NCBI RefSeq assembly: GCF_000427665.1
Contig: NZ_KE386572.1
Span: 806,001 to 870,000, forward strand
DNA: 64,000 nucleotides
Direction: 5' to 3'
From: Geminicoccus roseus DSM 18922
GTDB lineage: Bacteria > Pseudomonadota > Alphaproteobacteria > Geminicoccales > Geminicoccaceae
Part shown: positions 7,785 to 16,858 of the stretch, one piece after another
How positions within the stretch are numbered: the first letter of the stretch is position 1
How the letters are laid out: every line of letters starts with the position of its first letter
Made by a program: the position numbers and the translations under genes
Notes under the pieces: model-generated
What the model was told of the DNA's origin: nothing
The model's database searches: none
Seen by the model: the letters and a program-made list of their open reading frames with translations, nothing else

Positions 7785-8885
7785 ATGGACAATCCTGCCC
7801 TGGAACCGAGCAAAGAGGCCCAAGCTTCGAACGAGCGCTGCTACCGCATCCTGGCCGACCATGCCCCGGTGCTGATCTGGCGGTGCGGGATGGACAAGGC
7901 GTGCGCCTGGACCAACAAGGCGTGGCTCGACTTCACCGGCACGTCGTTAGGGCCGGAGTTTCGATGGGCAGACGTCATCCATCCCGACGACTACCAGCGC
8001 TGCCTCGAGGTGTTCACCTCGGCCTTCGACACCGGCGAGCGCTTCACCATGGATTACCGCCTGCGGCGGCATGATGGCGTCTATCGCTGGATCCGGGACA
8101 ACGGTGCCCCCTTCACCGACGAGAACGGCGGCATGGCCGGCTATTTCGGCAGCGGGATCGACGTCACGGATCATGTCGAGAACGAGATCGCGCTGCGCCG
8201 CGCCCTCGCCCAGGCCGACAGCTACGACCAGAAGCAGAAGCAGGCGCAGTGGCGGCAGGACCTGCTGATCGGTGAGCTCAACCACCGGGTCAAGAACACC
8301 CTGGCCACCGTCCAGTCGATCGCCGCGCAGAGCTTCAGGGGCAGCACCGACGTCCGCACCGGTCTTGCGACCTTCGAGGGCCGTCTGATCGCCCTGTCCC
8401 GCGCCCATGACGTCCTGACCAAGGAGAACTGGCTGGGCGCCCCGCTGCGCGAGGTGATGGACGCGGGCATCGAGCCGTTCTGCGCCGGCGGCCGTTCTCG
8501 CTTCTCGGTCGCCGGGCCGCCGATCAACGTCACGCCGAAGATGGCGCTGGCGTTGACCATGGGCATCCACGAACTCTGCACCAATGCGGTCAAGTACGGG
8601 GCGCTCTCGAACGCTGCCGGCCGGGTGCTCATCGAGTGGTGGCTGCACGACGTGGCGGATGGCCTCGTCCTCGAACTGCGCTGGCAGGAGGTGGATGGAC
8701 CGCCGGTGAACCCGCCCGTCCAACGGGGGTTCGGAACCCGCCTGATCGAGAAGGGACTTGCCCGGGAGTTCGGCGGGACCGCGGAGATGGCTTTCGAACC
8801 GGCTGGGCTGGTGTGCACGATCCGGGCGCCGATCCCAGCCCATGAACTGAACCTCGTGGGGGGGCTGGTCGCTCCCCATCGGTGA
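7785..8885 (+). CDS. PAS-domain HWE-family sensor histidine kinase
   Basis: This protein is about 366 residues. It has an N-terminal PAS/PAC fold (RILADHAPVLIWRCGMD to YFGSGIDVTDH), a coiled linker, and a phosphoacceptor box ELNHRVKNTLATVQSIAAQS. The ATPase domain has NAVKYGALSN and RWQEVDGPPV. The Arg after the box His and the WxE motif assign it to the HWE kinases, which are common in alphaproteobacteria. It has no transmembrane segment and is probably cytoplasmic. The PAS core lacks the LOV cysteine motif, so it is not an obvious blue-light sensor. An ATG at 7785 is used; a GTG at 7749 is possible. It probably phosphorylates the receiver encoded next. Confidence 0.88.
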   Translation: MDNPALEPSKEAQASNERCYRILADHAPVLIWRCGMDKACAWTNKAWLDFTGTSLGPEFRWADVIHPDDYQRCLEVFTSAFDTGERFTMDYRLRRHDGVYRWIRDNGAPFTDENGGMAGYFGSGIDVTDHVENEIALRRALAQADSYDQKQKQAQWRQDLLIGELNHRVKNTLATVQSIAAQSFRGSTDVRTGLATFEGRLIALSRAHDVLTKENWLGAPLREVMDAGIEPFCAGGRSRFSVAGPPINVTPKMALALTMGIHELCTNAVKYGALSNAAGRVLIEWWLHDVADGLVLELRWQEVDGPPVNPPVQRGFGTRLIEKGLAREFGGTAEMAFEPAGLVCTIRAPIPAHELNLVGGLVAPHR

Positions 8886-8922
8886 GGCCAGTTCACTGCT
8901 TGGTCAGCGACTTGGAAAGAGA

Positions 8923-9282
8923 ATGCGCCGCGTTCTTCTTGTCGAGGACGAAACCCTCGTCGCCCTGCTGCTGGAGGACATGCTCGACGACCTGGGCTTC
9001 GAGGTGGTCGAGGTGGCTTCGCAGCTGGAAACGGCCCTGGACCTGGTCGAGCGGGTGGCGTTCGACGTGGCGGTGCTGGACGTCAATCTGGGCGGCTACA
9101 TCCGCAGTTTCCCCGTGGCCGACCGTCTGCGGTTGCGGGGCATTCCGTTCATCTTCGCGACCGGGCATGAGCGGTCCGGGCTGGCGATCGCCTACCCCGG
9201 CACCCCGGTCGTCCAGAAGCCGTTCCGCCGCGACGAGCTGAGCGAGGCGCTCCAGCGGGCGCTGGCCAAGAACCGATCCTGA
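8923..9282 (+). CDS. Single-domain response regulator (receiver only)
   Basis: This 119-residue protein is a stand-alone CheY-like receiver. It has an acidic pocket in LLVEDETL, the phospho-acceptor Asp in VAVLDVNLGG, the conserved Thr/Ser position in FIFATGHE and Lys in VVQKPFRRDEL. It has no output domain. It follows the HWE kinase by 37 bases behind a GGAAAGAG site, so the two form a pair. Such receivers usually act as phosphate shuttles or through protein contacts. Confidence 0.9.
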   Translation: MRRVLLVEDETLVALLLEDMLDDLGFEVVEVASQLETALDLVERVAFDVAVLDVNLGGYIRSFPVADRLRLRGIPFIFATGHERSGLAIAYPGTPVVQKPFRRDELSEALQRALAKNRS

Positions 9283-9310
9283 ACCAGACCAGGGTGCCGC
9301 GCTGCAGGGC

Positions 9311-9330
9311 CGGCTGGCCTCAGCCAGCCG
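9311..9330. terminator. Hairpin at the convergent end of the regulator and M16 genes
   Basis: The arms CGGCTGGC (9311-9318) and GCCAGCCG (9323-9330) form an 8-bp stem with a CTCA loop. It lies where the plus-strand receiver gene and the minus-strand peptidase gene converge, overlapping the last codons of the peptidase. No T-run follows on either strand, so termination is possible but unproven. Confidence 0.4.
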
Positions 9331-12190
9331 GGTCGGGCAGCACCAGGACCCGCAGCGCGCGGTCCGCGGCCAAATAGCCCCTGGCCAGGGCCTGGATGCT
9401 CTCGGTGGTGTGCGCCTGCAGGTCGGCCCTGGCGCTGCGCGCAGCGTCCAGGCGGTCCGGGAACTGGTGCATGGCGAGCAGCACGGCGAACGCCCACCAG
9501 CGATTGGACTGTCGATTGGCTTCCACCTGCGCCAGCCTGGGCTCCAGGGCACGTCTCAGGTCGTCCTCCTCGATGCCCTCCTGCAGGGATGCGGCGATGG
9601 CCACGGTCATCTTGTTCAGCCGCAGGGCGTCCTCGGCGCGCAGGTCCAGGATCGCAGCGAGATAGCCATAGCCCGGCAGGGTGAGCGACGACTGGTTGAA
9701 CGCTTCCGGACCATAGCTGGCGCCCTCGCCGTCGCGGACCGCATGGAGCAGCCGGTCGGCAAGGATGTCGGCCAGAATGTCCAGGCCCGCCTCGCGCTGC
9801 CGGTCGCTGCTGTCGGCGGTCGGCCAGAACACCAGCGACATGGCCTGGTCGGCAGCCCCCTGGTGCAGGAAGCGGACCGGCTCGTCCCGCTGCGGCAGGC
9901 GGATGACGGGCGGCGTCACGGCCTCGCCCTCCCCGCGATCGGGCAGGGACCCGAAGGTCTGCGCGACCAGGTCGGTGGCAGCCGCCAGGTCGACATCGCC
10001 GACCAGCACCACCTGCAGCGGCCCTGTCCGCATGCCGGGCTCCATCCATGCCCGCAGCTCGTCCAGGGTCCGCCTGGCCATTTCCTCCTGCGGAGGCAGG
10101 CCGAAACGGGGATCGCCGTCATGGATCAGGAGCGCCACCGGCCCCTCCATGGCCCCGCCCGGCGACGCCGCCAGGGACCGGTAGAGGTCCGGAACCTGCC
10201 GCCGGAACCGCGCCAGCGCATCGGGCCGGAAACCCGGATCGGTCAGATAGGCCGCCATCAGCCGGAGCTGGTCGGGCAGGTCCTCGGGCGTGGTCGTACC
10301 GGTCAGCACGAACGATGTCTCGGCCGCGACCAGATCGACCCCGACCTGCTTGTCCGCAAAGATCCGGTTGAGCTGGTCCGCATCGTGCTGGCCAAGCCCG
10401 CCCGCGACGAAGCCCATGCTCGCCAGCAGGTTCAGCCCCGGCTGGTCCTTGGGCATGGCAAGCTTGCCGGCTCCAAACCGCACCGCCACCTCGATCGTAT
10501 CCGCCTCCAGCTCGGTGGGCTTGACGTCGAGCTGGACCCCGTTGCCGAACCGGCTGGAGACGATGCCCAGGTCCTCGATCCGCTCCTGGGCCACCACCTC
10601 CGAGGCGGTGCCGAAATCCTGGTAGGCGAACGGCACCACCGCTCGCTCCTCGCGGGGCTCCACCTCCACCGCACGGCTCTCGTGGTAGGCATCCAGGATC
10701 TGCTGCTTCGCATCCTCAAGGGGAAAGGAGCCCGACAGCATCACCCGGACCTCGCCGGTGCCCCAGGCGTCCCGGAGCGACGCCGCCAGCTTGTCGGTCG
10801 TCAGCGCCGCTGCGGTCCGCTCGAACAGGTCGAGGTCGGCCGCGATGTCGGTGAAGACCTCGTCCTCCTGCACCGTCGAGACCAGCGCTTCGGCCTTCTC
10901 GGCGGACGACATCGTCGCCGCGGCGGCCGCGCGCGCCTGGAACTCGCTGCGCAGGATGGCGATGGCCTCCTCCATTTCCTGGGTGGAGAATCCATGCTCC
11001 AGGGCCCGGCGAAGCTCCTGCTCCCCCGCGGCCAGCGCCTCCTTCCAGCGCTCCGAGGTAGTGCGCAGCCTCAACGTGCTGATCTCGGCCACCGGCGGCA
11101 CCCGCGTGGTCCAGGCGCCGGCCTGGGAGAACGCCGAGTCCTCCGCAAGCGACAGGCTCTGCAGGCGGCGGCTCAGCATGAGCTGCGCGATCGCCTGGAC
11201 CAGGCGCTGGTCGACCCGATCGAGGCTGTCGGCCGGAGGTCCGGCCGGGCGCGAATGCATCAGGGCGATGCCGGTCGGCAGGCCCGCATCCTGGAAGTAG
11301 AGGGCGTCCGCCTCCGTCGCCGCGACGGCGCCCAGTTCCGGTCCGCTGGCAGGCTCGGCTGGCTGCTTCAGGTCTTCGAAATGCTTCTCGACGATCGGCT
11401 CGACCATATCGGGATCGATATCGCCCACCACCACGACCACGCTCCGCTCCGGTGTGTAGAAGTCGCGATAGAACCGCTCGAACTCCTCCCGCCCGGCGGT
11501 CTTGATGACCTGCTCCGTGCCGATCGGGATCCGCTCCGGGTAGAGCGTGCCGTCCAGCATGAATTCCAGCATGGCGTCGGTGCTGCGCGCCGAAGGAGTG
11601 TTGCGCAGCCTCTTTTCCGAGAGGATGACGCCGCGCTCGGCTTCGATTTCGGCCGGCAGCAGCGACAGCCGGCCAGCGACCTCGCTCAGCATCAACAGAC
11701 CGTCGTCAACCAGCTTGGGCGTGTTGCCGGGCAGTTCGAGCACGTAGACCGTGCTGTCGAACCCGGTGCGGGCATTGGTGTCGGCGCCAAAGCTCATCCC
11801 CTGCCGCTGCAGGTAGCGGACGAACTCGCCCGGCGGCACGTTCTCCGAACCTTTGAACGCCATGTGCTCCAGAAAATGAGCGAGGCCGCGCTGGTCGTCG
11901 TCCTCCATCAGGGAGCCCGCCTCGATCAGGAGGCGCAGGCTCACCCGGCCGGGCGGAGTCCGGTTGGGCATGATCGCGTAGCGCATGCCGTTGTCGAGCC
12001 TGCCCCAGGTCACGGTCGGATCGGGCACCAGCGGGGCCTGTGCCTCGCGCGGCCAGGGCTCCGGATCGCTCTGTGCATGACCGGCGGGAGCCAGCGCGGC
12101 CAGCCCAGCCAGCAGGATTGCGCCAATCCAGCCGGACCCGAACCGAGGCAGCCGCCAGCTGGATATCCGGGAGAAGGTGGAGCTCGTCAT
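9320..12190 (-). CDS. M16 family zinc metallopeptidase, exported, double-domain
   Basis: This 956-residue protein has an N-terminal signal/anchor (WIGAILLAGLAALAPAGHAQ) and an active M16 half. The inverted zinc motif is HFLEH (His105, Glu108, His109), with a downstream glutamate in EAERGVILSEKRL. The C-terminal half repeats the fold without an HxxEH motif, as in pitrilysin and PqqL-type enzymes. It should act in the periplasm on small peptides or partly unfolded proteins. A weak AAGG site precedes the ATG. It is transcribed alone, towards the response regulator gene. The substrate cannot be deduced. Confidence 0.9.
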   Translation of the reverse strand: MTSSTFSRISSWRLPRFGSGWIGAILLAGLAALAPAGHAQSDPEPWPREAQAPLVPDPTVTWGRLDNGMRYAIMPNRTPPGRVSLRLLIEAGSLMEDDDQRGLAHFLEHMAFKGSENVPPGEFVRYLQRQGMSFGADTNARTGFDSTVYVLELPGNTPKLVDDGLLMLSEVAGRLSLLPAEIEAERGVILSEKRLRNTPSARSTDAMLEFMLDGTLYPERIPIGTEQVIKTAGREEFERFYRDFYTPERSVVVVVGDIDPDMVEPIVEKHFEDLKQPAEPASGPELGAVAATEADALYFQDAGLPTGIALMHSRPAGPPADSLDRVDQRLVQAIAQLMLSRRLQSLSLAEDSAFSQAGAWTTRVPPVAEISTLRLRTTSERWKEALAAGEQELRRALEHGFSTQEMEEAIAILRSEFQARAAAAATMSSAEKAEALVSTVQEDEVFTDIAADLDLFERTAAALTTDKLAASLRDAWGTGEVRVMLSGSFPLEDAKQQILDAYHESRAVEVEPREERAVVPFAYQDFGTASEVVAQERIEDLGIVSSRFGNGVQLDVKPTELEADTIEVAVRFGAGKLAMPKDQPGLNLLASMGFVAGGLGQHDADQLNRIFADKQVGVDLVAAETSFVLTGTTTPEDLPDQLRLMAAYLTDPGFRPDALARFRRQVPDLYRSLAASPGGAMEGPVALLIHDGDPRFGLPPQEEMARRTLDELRAWMEPGMRTGPLQVVLVGDVDLAAATDLVAQTFGSLPDRGEGEAVTPPVIRLPQRDEPVRFLHQGAADQAMSLVFWPTADSSDRQREAGLDILADILADRLLHAVRDGEGASYGPEAFNQSSLTLPGYGYLAAILDLRAEDALRLNKMTVAIAASLQEGIEEDDLRRALEPRLAQVEANRQSNRWWAFAVLLAMHQFPDRLDAARSARADLQAHTTESIQALARGYLAADRALRVLVLPDPAG

Positions 12191-12406
12191 CGGCGGCCTT
12201 GCTTCTGGAGGATCGGAGCAAGCGAGCCATCCCAGGTCTCATCACGCGGGGCAAGCCGTCTTCACCATCGGGATGCTCCCACCGTTTACCCCTGCGAATG
12301 CAGGGAACGCGGTGCGAGCCGATGCGTTGGGTCGGTAGAAGATGCTCATCCCGGCACGCCTTCGACATGCCGAAGCGGAGCCCCCCTGCCAGCGAGGAAG
12401 AGATTG

Positions 12407-13390
12407 ATGAGTGCAGCACCGGCTGCAGAGCGAACCATGCGAGCGGCGATCGTGACCGGTCCCGGCGAGATCCGGATCGACCGGGTCGCCATCCCGCAGC
12501 CGGGCCCGGGCCAGGTCCGGATCCGGCTGGAAGGCTGTGGCGTGTGCGCCTCCAACCTCACCCCCTGGGCCGGGCCGGAATGGATGCAGTTCCCCACCGA
12601 GCCGGGCGGGCTCGGCCATGAGGGATGGGGCATCGTGGATGCTGTCGGCGAAGGCGTGAACGGCCTTGAGGGCGGCGAACGGGTGGCAGCACTCTCCTTC
12701 CATGCCTATGCCGAGTACGACCTGGCCCAGGCGGACGCGGTGGTCGGCCTCCCCGAGGCCCTGGCCGGGCAGCCCTTTCCCGGCGAACCGCTCGGCTGCG
12801 CGATGAACATCTTCCAGCGCTGCAATATCCAGCCAGGCCAGACCGTCGCCATCGTCGGGATCGGCTTCCTCGGGGCGATCCTGACCAGACTCGCCGCGGA
12901 AGCGGGCGCCAGGGTGATCGCCATCGCGCGCCGCCCCTTCGCCCTCGACCTGGCGCGGCGCATGGGCGCTGCCGAGACCATCCCGATGGACGACCATTAT
13001 GCGATCATCGAGCGGGTGAAGAACCTTACCGGCGGGAACTTCTGCGACCGGGTGGTCGAGGCGGTGGGCAAGCAGTGGCCGCTCGACCTGGCCGCCGAAC
13101 TGACCCGCGAGCGCGGCCGGCTGGTCGTGGCGGGCTATCACCAGGACGGCCCGCGCCAGGTCAACATGCAGCTCTGGAACTGGCGGGGCCTCGACGTCGT
13201 CAACGCGCACGAGCGCGATCCAGCCATCTATGTCGACGGCATCCGCGCCGCCGTGGACGCGGTCGCCAATGGCCGGCTCGACCCCGCACCCCTTCTGACG
13301 CACCATTTCCCGCTCGACCGTCTGGACGAGGCGCTGGATGCCACCCGCGACCGGCCGGACGGGTTCCTCAAGGCATGGGTGACCTTCTGA
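12407..13390 (+). CDS. Zinc-dependent MDR-family alcohol/polyol dehydrogenase
   Basis: This 327-residue medium-chain dehydrogenase has a GroES-like catalytic domain with likely zinc ligands in GCGVCASN (Cys47), LGHEGWG (His71) and EPLGCA (Glu). The NAD(P)-binding fold has VAIVGIGFLGAI. The four-cysteine structural zinc lobe of classical alcohol dehydrogenases is absent. The ATG at 12407 follows a GAGGAAGAG site. Its stop overlaps the start of the Gfo/Idh/MocA gene (TGATG), so the two products probably act on the same sugar or polyol in successive oxidation steps. The substrate is unknown. Confidence 0.85.
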   Translation: MSAAPAAERTMRAAIVTGPGEIRIDRVAIPQPGPGQVRIRLEGCGVCASNLTPWAGPEWMQFPTEPGGLGHEGWGIVDAVGEGVNGLEGGERVAALSFHAYAEYDLAQADAVVGLPEALAGQPFPGEPLGCAMNIFQRCNIQPGQTVAIVGIGFLGAILTRLAAEAGARVIAIARRPFALDLARRMGAAETIPMDDHYAIIERVKNLTGGNFCDRVVEAVGKQWPLDLAAELTRERGRLVVAGYHQDGPRQVNMQLWNWRGLDVVNAHERDPAIYVDGIRAAVDAVANGRLDPAPLLTHHFPLDRLDEALDATRDRPDGFLKAWVTF

Positions 13391-14403
13391 TGGCCGCGAT
13401 CCTGCCGAGCACCTCCCTCACCCGTCCGCGCCTGGGGTTCCTGGGCGTCGGCTGGATCGGCCGCCATCGCATGGAGGCGATGCTGGCAACCAGCAAGGTC
13501 GACGCGGCCGCGATCGCGGATCCGTCGCCCGAGATGGCGGCCGAAGCCCTCAAGCTGGCGCCCGACGCCCGGCAGGCCGCCACCCTTGATGACCTGCTCG
13601 ACCTGGAGCTGGACGGCGTGGTGATCGCCACCCCAAGCGCCATGCATGCCGAGCAGTCGATCCGGGCGCTGAAGCGGGGCGTGGCGGTGTTCTGCCAGAA
13701 GCCGCTGGGGCGCACGGCGGCGGAGGCGCAGGCGGTGGTGGACGCCGCCCGCCAGGCTGACCGCCTCCTGGGCGTGGACCTGTCCTACCGCTTCACCGAG
13801 GGCATGCGGCAGATCCGCGAGTTGCTTCGCTCGGGCGGGATCGGCGAGGTCTTCGCGGTCGACCTCGTGTTCCACAATGCCTACGGGCCGGACAAGGCCT
13901 GGTTCTACGATCCGCAGCAGGCCGGCGGCGGCTGCGTGATGGACCTGGGGGTCCATCTGGTCGATCTCGCCCTGTGGACGCTGGACTTTCCCCAGGTGAC
14001 CGACGTCTCCAGCCGGCTGTTCGCAGGCGGCCAGCCTCTTTCGCCCCATCCCGACCGGGTCGAGGACTATGCCGTGGCGTCCATCGGGCTGGCATCCGGC
14101 GCGGCCGTCCGGCTCGCCTGCTCCTGGCGCCTGCAGGCCGGCTGCGACGCCGTCATCTCCGCGGCGTTCTACGGCACCGAGGGTGGGGCGGCGCTGCGCA
14201 ACGTGAACGGCTCGTTCTACGACTTCGTCGCCGAGCGCTATCGCGGCACGTCCCGGGAAGACCTGGCACTGCCGCCGGATGCCTGGGGCGGCCGTGCGGC
14301 GGCCGACTGGGCGATGCGGCTGGCCGAAGGCGAGGGCTACGCCGCCGATGCGGAGCGCATGGTGGATGTGTCCTCGGTCCTGGACCGGATCTACGGCCGC
14401 TGA
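13390..14403 (+). CDS. Gfo/Idh/MocA family oxidoreductase
   Basis: This 337-residue protein has an N-terminal Rossmann fold (LGFLGVGWIGRHRME), the conserved lysine region as CQKPLGRT (the usual EKP reads QKP), and the C-terminal dimerisation/substrate domain. That domain has GGGCVMDLGVHLVDLALW, containing the conserved Asp and His. Such enzymes oxidise or reduce sugars, inositols and related compounds with NAD(P). The start codon overlaps the stop of the MDR dehydrogenase, indicating translational coupling. The partner enzyme suggests a polyol or cyclitol pathway, but no transporter or further catabolic gene is adjacent. Confidence 0.87.
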   Translation: MAAILPSTSLTRPRLGFLGVGWIGRHRMEAMLATSKVDAAAIADPSPEMAAEALKLAPDARQAATLDDLLDLELDGVVIATPSAMHAEQSIRALKRGVAVFCQKPLGRTAAEAQAVVDAARQADRLLGVDLSYRFTEGMRQIRELLRSGGIGEVFAVDLVFHNAYGPDKAWFYDPQQAGGGCVMDLGVHLVDLALWTLDFPQVTDVSSRLFAGGQPLSPHPDRVEDYAVASIGLASGAAVRLACSWRLQAGCDAVISAAFYGTEGGAALRNVNGSFYDFVAERYRGTSREDLALPPDAWGGRAAADWAMRLAEGEGYAADAERMVDVSSVLDRIYGR

Positions 14404-14416
14404 GGGGCAGCCTTGA

Positions 14417-15091
14417 TCAGCGGCCGAGCCGTTTCGGCCCGCTGACGAACCGGCTGCCCCGCTCGAAGAAGCGCAGCACCCGCTCGGTCTCCCGGGACAG
14501 CCCGATCCGCACGCTCTCGCCGATCACCTCGACCGGTCGGTCCTCCGCGCAGAGACGGAGCGGTCCCCCGCCGAAAAGATCCATGCCATCCAGCGTGCGG
14601 TCGATCGCCATGGCCGTCGCCAGCCGGCCGGGGCCGCGCGCCAGGTCGTGCAGGATCGTGGAACCACGCCGCCGCTCCATCAGCGGAATGCCATGGATCG
14701 GCTCGATGGCGCGGATCAGCACCCCCGCCCCGATCCCGGCCGGCTCGGCGCTGACATTCAGCGCGAACCAGCTCCCATAGATGAAATAGACATAGGCGTG
14801 GCCCGGCCCCAGGAACATAGAGCGGTTGCGCTGCGTCTCGCCGCGATGGGCGTGGCTGCTCGTGTCGCCGAGCACGTACGCCTCGGTCTCCACGATCCGT
14901 CCGCTGGTCAGGCCCTCGGGATGCGCGTGGACCAGATGCTTGCCGAGCAGCCAGCGCGCCATGGCGACCGTATCCACCGGCAGCTCGCTGCGCGGGAGGG
15001 GGACGGGCAGCGCTGCAAGGGGTGGAGCGACGCTCAATGGAAATATTCCCTGTTGATCCCGTGGCCCCATCCCATACCGGCTGGGAGCCAC
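14417..15091 (-). CDS. 3-methyladenine (alkyladenine) DNA glycosylase, AAG/MPG family
   Basis: This protein of about 224 residues removes alkylated purines from DNA. Family signatures are LLGKHLVHAH, the catalytic-region IVETEAYVLGDTSSHAHRG, RNRSMFLGPGHAYVYFIYG, LNVSAEP and VLIRAIEPI. The Glu of ETEAY is the expected water-activating residue. I chose the GTG at 15091 because an AGGAGGAGG site lies nine bases upstream; an ATG at 15070 is an alternative. The gene converges with the Gfo/Idh/MocA gene (14-base gap) and is probably monocistronic. Confidence 0.88.
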   Translation of the reverse strand: MAPSRYGMGPRDQQGIFPLSVAPPLAALPVPLPRSELPVDTVAMARWLLGKHLVHAHPEGLTSGRIVETEAYVLGDTSSHAHRGETQRNRSMFLGPGHAYVYFIYGSWFALNVSAEPAGIGAGVLIRAIEPIHGIPLMERRRGSTILHDLARGPGRLATAMAIDRTLDGMDLFGGGPLRLCAEDRPVEVIGESVRIGLSRETERVLRFFERGSRFVSGPKRLGR

Positions 15092-15221
15092 GGCGTTCCA
15101 CCTCCTCCTGACCAAGAGCTTCCTGTGTCCCCCGGCCGGAGGACCAAGGCACGGTGCCTGCGGCTCCCTCGACAACCTGCGCTGCATGGACCATTATCCT
15201 GGCGAACGAGGTGGGCAGGCC

Positions 15222-16349
15222 ATGCCACGTCTCCGCAAGCTCTTGGCAGCGCTGACCGCGCTCGGTGCTATGAACGCCGCGGATGCCTTGCCGGGGGAAC
15301 ACCCGATTGCGCTGGTCCTGGCCTCGACTGCGCCGGGCCATGCCGCCGGACAGGTGCTGGATCAGGGACCGATCGATATCCCGGACGGCGCCAGCGTGAC
15401 CTTCCTGGTCGCTACCGGCCGCACCGTGACGGTCGATGGCCCGTTCAGCGGGCCATTGCCGCCACCTTCCGCCAGTGCCGACAGGGCGGTCGGCCTGTTT
15501 GCCGGCAGTCGTGACCATAGCGAGATGGGCGGGACCCGCTCAGCAGCCGGGAACGGCGAGCCGCTGCCGGCGATCGACCCGGCAGCCGGCGGGATCTGGT
15601 GCGTCATGGCCGGCCAGCCGCCTGCCCTGGCGCGCCCCGCCGATCCGGCGTTCCACGTCATGCTGCTCCAGGACCCGCCGCAACCGGAGCTGCGCCTGGC
15701 CTGGAGTGAGCAGGACAAGGAACTTGCCTGGCCGGCCGGGCTGCCGGTCCGTGACGGGCGGCTGACGGTGACGAGCCTCGCCACCGGCGAGCAGCGGTCC
15801 CTGGAACTGCGGCTTTTGCCGGTGGCGCGGAACGAACCAGCCCGGGCGGTGGCCCTGGCAGAGGCCGGCTGCGCCCGCCAGGCCGCTTCCCTGATCGAGC
15901 GCCTTCGTCCGTCCATGGCGCCCCTCTCCGTCTTCCTGACCTCCGACCGCGGCCGCTACCCCTCCTACCACGCTACCGAGCCAATCCGGTTCGAGCTGCG
16001 GATCAGCCATGACGCCTATGTCCACTGCCTGCTCCGCGACACAGATGGCGAGGTCCGCCCCGTGTTCCGCGCGGATCTGGCCGTGCGCGCCGCTGATCCT
16101 GCCCAGCCGCTGCCGCAGGACGGCGCCAGCGCAGCCGCGTCCTTCCGCGCGCTTCCGGAACTGGATGGCGCCGAACTCCGCTGCATCGCCACGGAACGCG
16201 ACCTTGGCGCCGAGTTGCCGGAACTGGGCGTCGGTGCCGGACCCGCACCGCTCCGGGCGGCCACGCTCGCGGCCCTGGAGGACCTGCTTGCCGATCCCGG
16301 CTGGGGGCGCTGGGCAAGCAGCCAGATCATTCTGCGTGTCATGCCTTAG
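15222..16349 (+). CDS. Secreted DUF4384-like protein
   Basis: This 375-residue protein has a signal peptide (LLAALTALGAMNAADALPG). The middle is poorly conserved. The C-terminal domain resembles DUF4384: SVFLTSDRGRYPSYHATEPI, then FELRISHDAYVHCLLRDTDG and VRPVFRADLA. DUF4384 domains are often linked to caspase-like peptidases, protein kinases or FGE-like modules, and a caspase-FGE protein is encoded 1 kb away. An ATG at 15186 is also in frame; 15222 gives the better signal peptide and follows a GAGG site. The role is unknown. It is probably co-transcribed with the two DUF4399 genes. Confidence 0.7.
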   Translation: MPRLRKLLAALTALGAMNAADALPGEHPIALVLASTAPGHAAGQVLDQGPIDIPDGASVTFLVATGRTVTVDGPFSGPLPPPSASADRAVGLFAGSRDHSEMGGTRSAAGNGEPLPAIDPAAGGIWCVMAGQPPALARPADPAFHVMLLQDPPQPELRLAWSEQDKELAWPAGLPVRDGRLTVTSLATGEQRSLELRLLPVARNEPARAVALAEAGCARQAASLIERLRPSMAPLSVFLTSDRGRYPSYHATEPIRFELRISHDAYVHCLLRDTDGEVRPVFRADLAVRAADPAQPLPQDGASAAASFRALPELDGAELRCIATERDLGAELPELGVGAGPAPLRAATLAALEDLLADPGWGRWASSQIILRVMP

Positions 16350-16382
16350 GAAACGACAACTGGGCAGGGAGGCCGGAACCGC

Positions 16383-16802
16383 ATGCTGAAACGGCTCGCC
16401 ATGGGATGTCTTGCTGCGGTCCTGCTGGGAGGAGCAGCGTCCGCCGCTGAGCCTGCGCCGCCTGGCGCCCGGCTCTACATCATCTGGCCCTACGACAACC
16501 AGACCATCGAAGGCGGCAAGTTCTGGCTGCGGATGGGACTGAACAATGTGGGCATCGCCCCCGCCGGCGTGCGCAAGGAAGGCACCGGCCATCACCACCT
16601 GCTGATCGACACCGATCTGCCGCCGCTGGACGAGCCGATCCCCAGCGACCAGAAGCATCTGCATTTCGGTGGCGGCCAGACCGAGGCCAGGATCGAACTG
16701 CCGCCGGGCGAACACACGCTGCAGCTCATCCTGGGCGATGCCGACCACATCCCGCACGACCCGCCCATCGTGTCGGAGAAGATCACGGTCATTGTTCCAT
16801 GA
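16383..16802 (+). CDS. DUF4399 domain protein, copy 1
   Basis: This 139-residue exported protein has a signal peptide (LAMGCLAAVLLGGAASA) and a DUF4399 fold. Its conserved His-rich core is GTGHHHLLIDTDLPPLDEPI, followed by HLHFGGGQTE, HTLQLILGDADHIPH and a final VSEKITVIV strand. The histidine cluster suggests metal binding, but this is inference. Its stop overlaps an upstream in-frame ATG of the next gene, whose likely start is 57 bases on. The core of the two proteins is nearly identical, so they arose by tandem duplication. Confidence 0.85.
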   Translation: MLKRLAMGCLAAVLLGGAASAAEPAPPGARLYIIWPYDNQTIEGGKFWLRMGLNNVGIAPAGVRKEGTGHHHLLIDTDLPPLDEPIPSDQKHLHFGGGQTEARIELPPGEHTLQLILGDADHIPHDPPIVSEKITVIVP

Positions 16803-16858
16803 CGTCCCAGCCCATGAGCTCCCGGTCCTTGCCGGGACAGGCCAAGCGGAGGCCGCTG

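Noticed and set aside
7785-8885. Blue-light (LOV) sensing by the histidine kinase
   Set aside because: The PAS domain lacks the LOV cysteine motif; the corresponding region reads CAWTNKAWLDF.
9410-12406. Long plus-strand open frame running into the MDR dehydrogenase
   Set aside because: The first 1,000 codons are antisense to the M16 peptidase and have shadow composition. The real dehydrogenase start at 12407 has a ribosome binding site.
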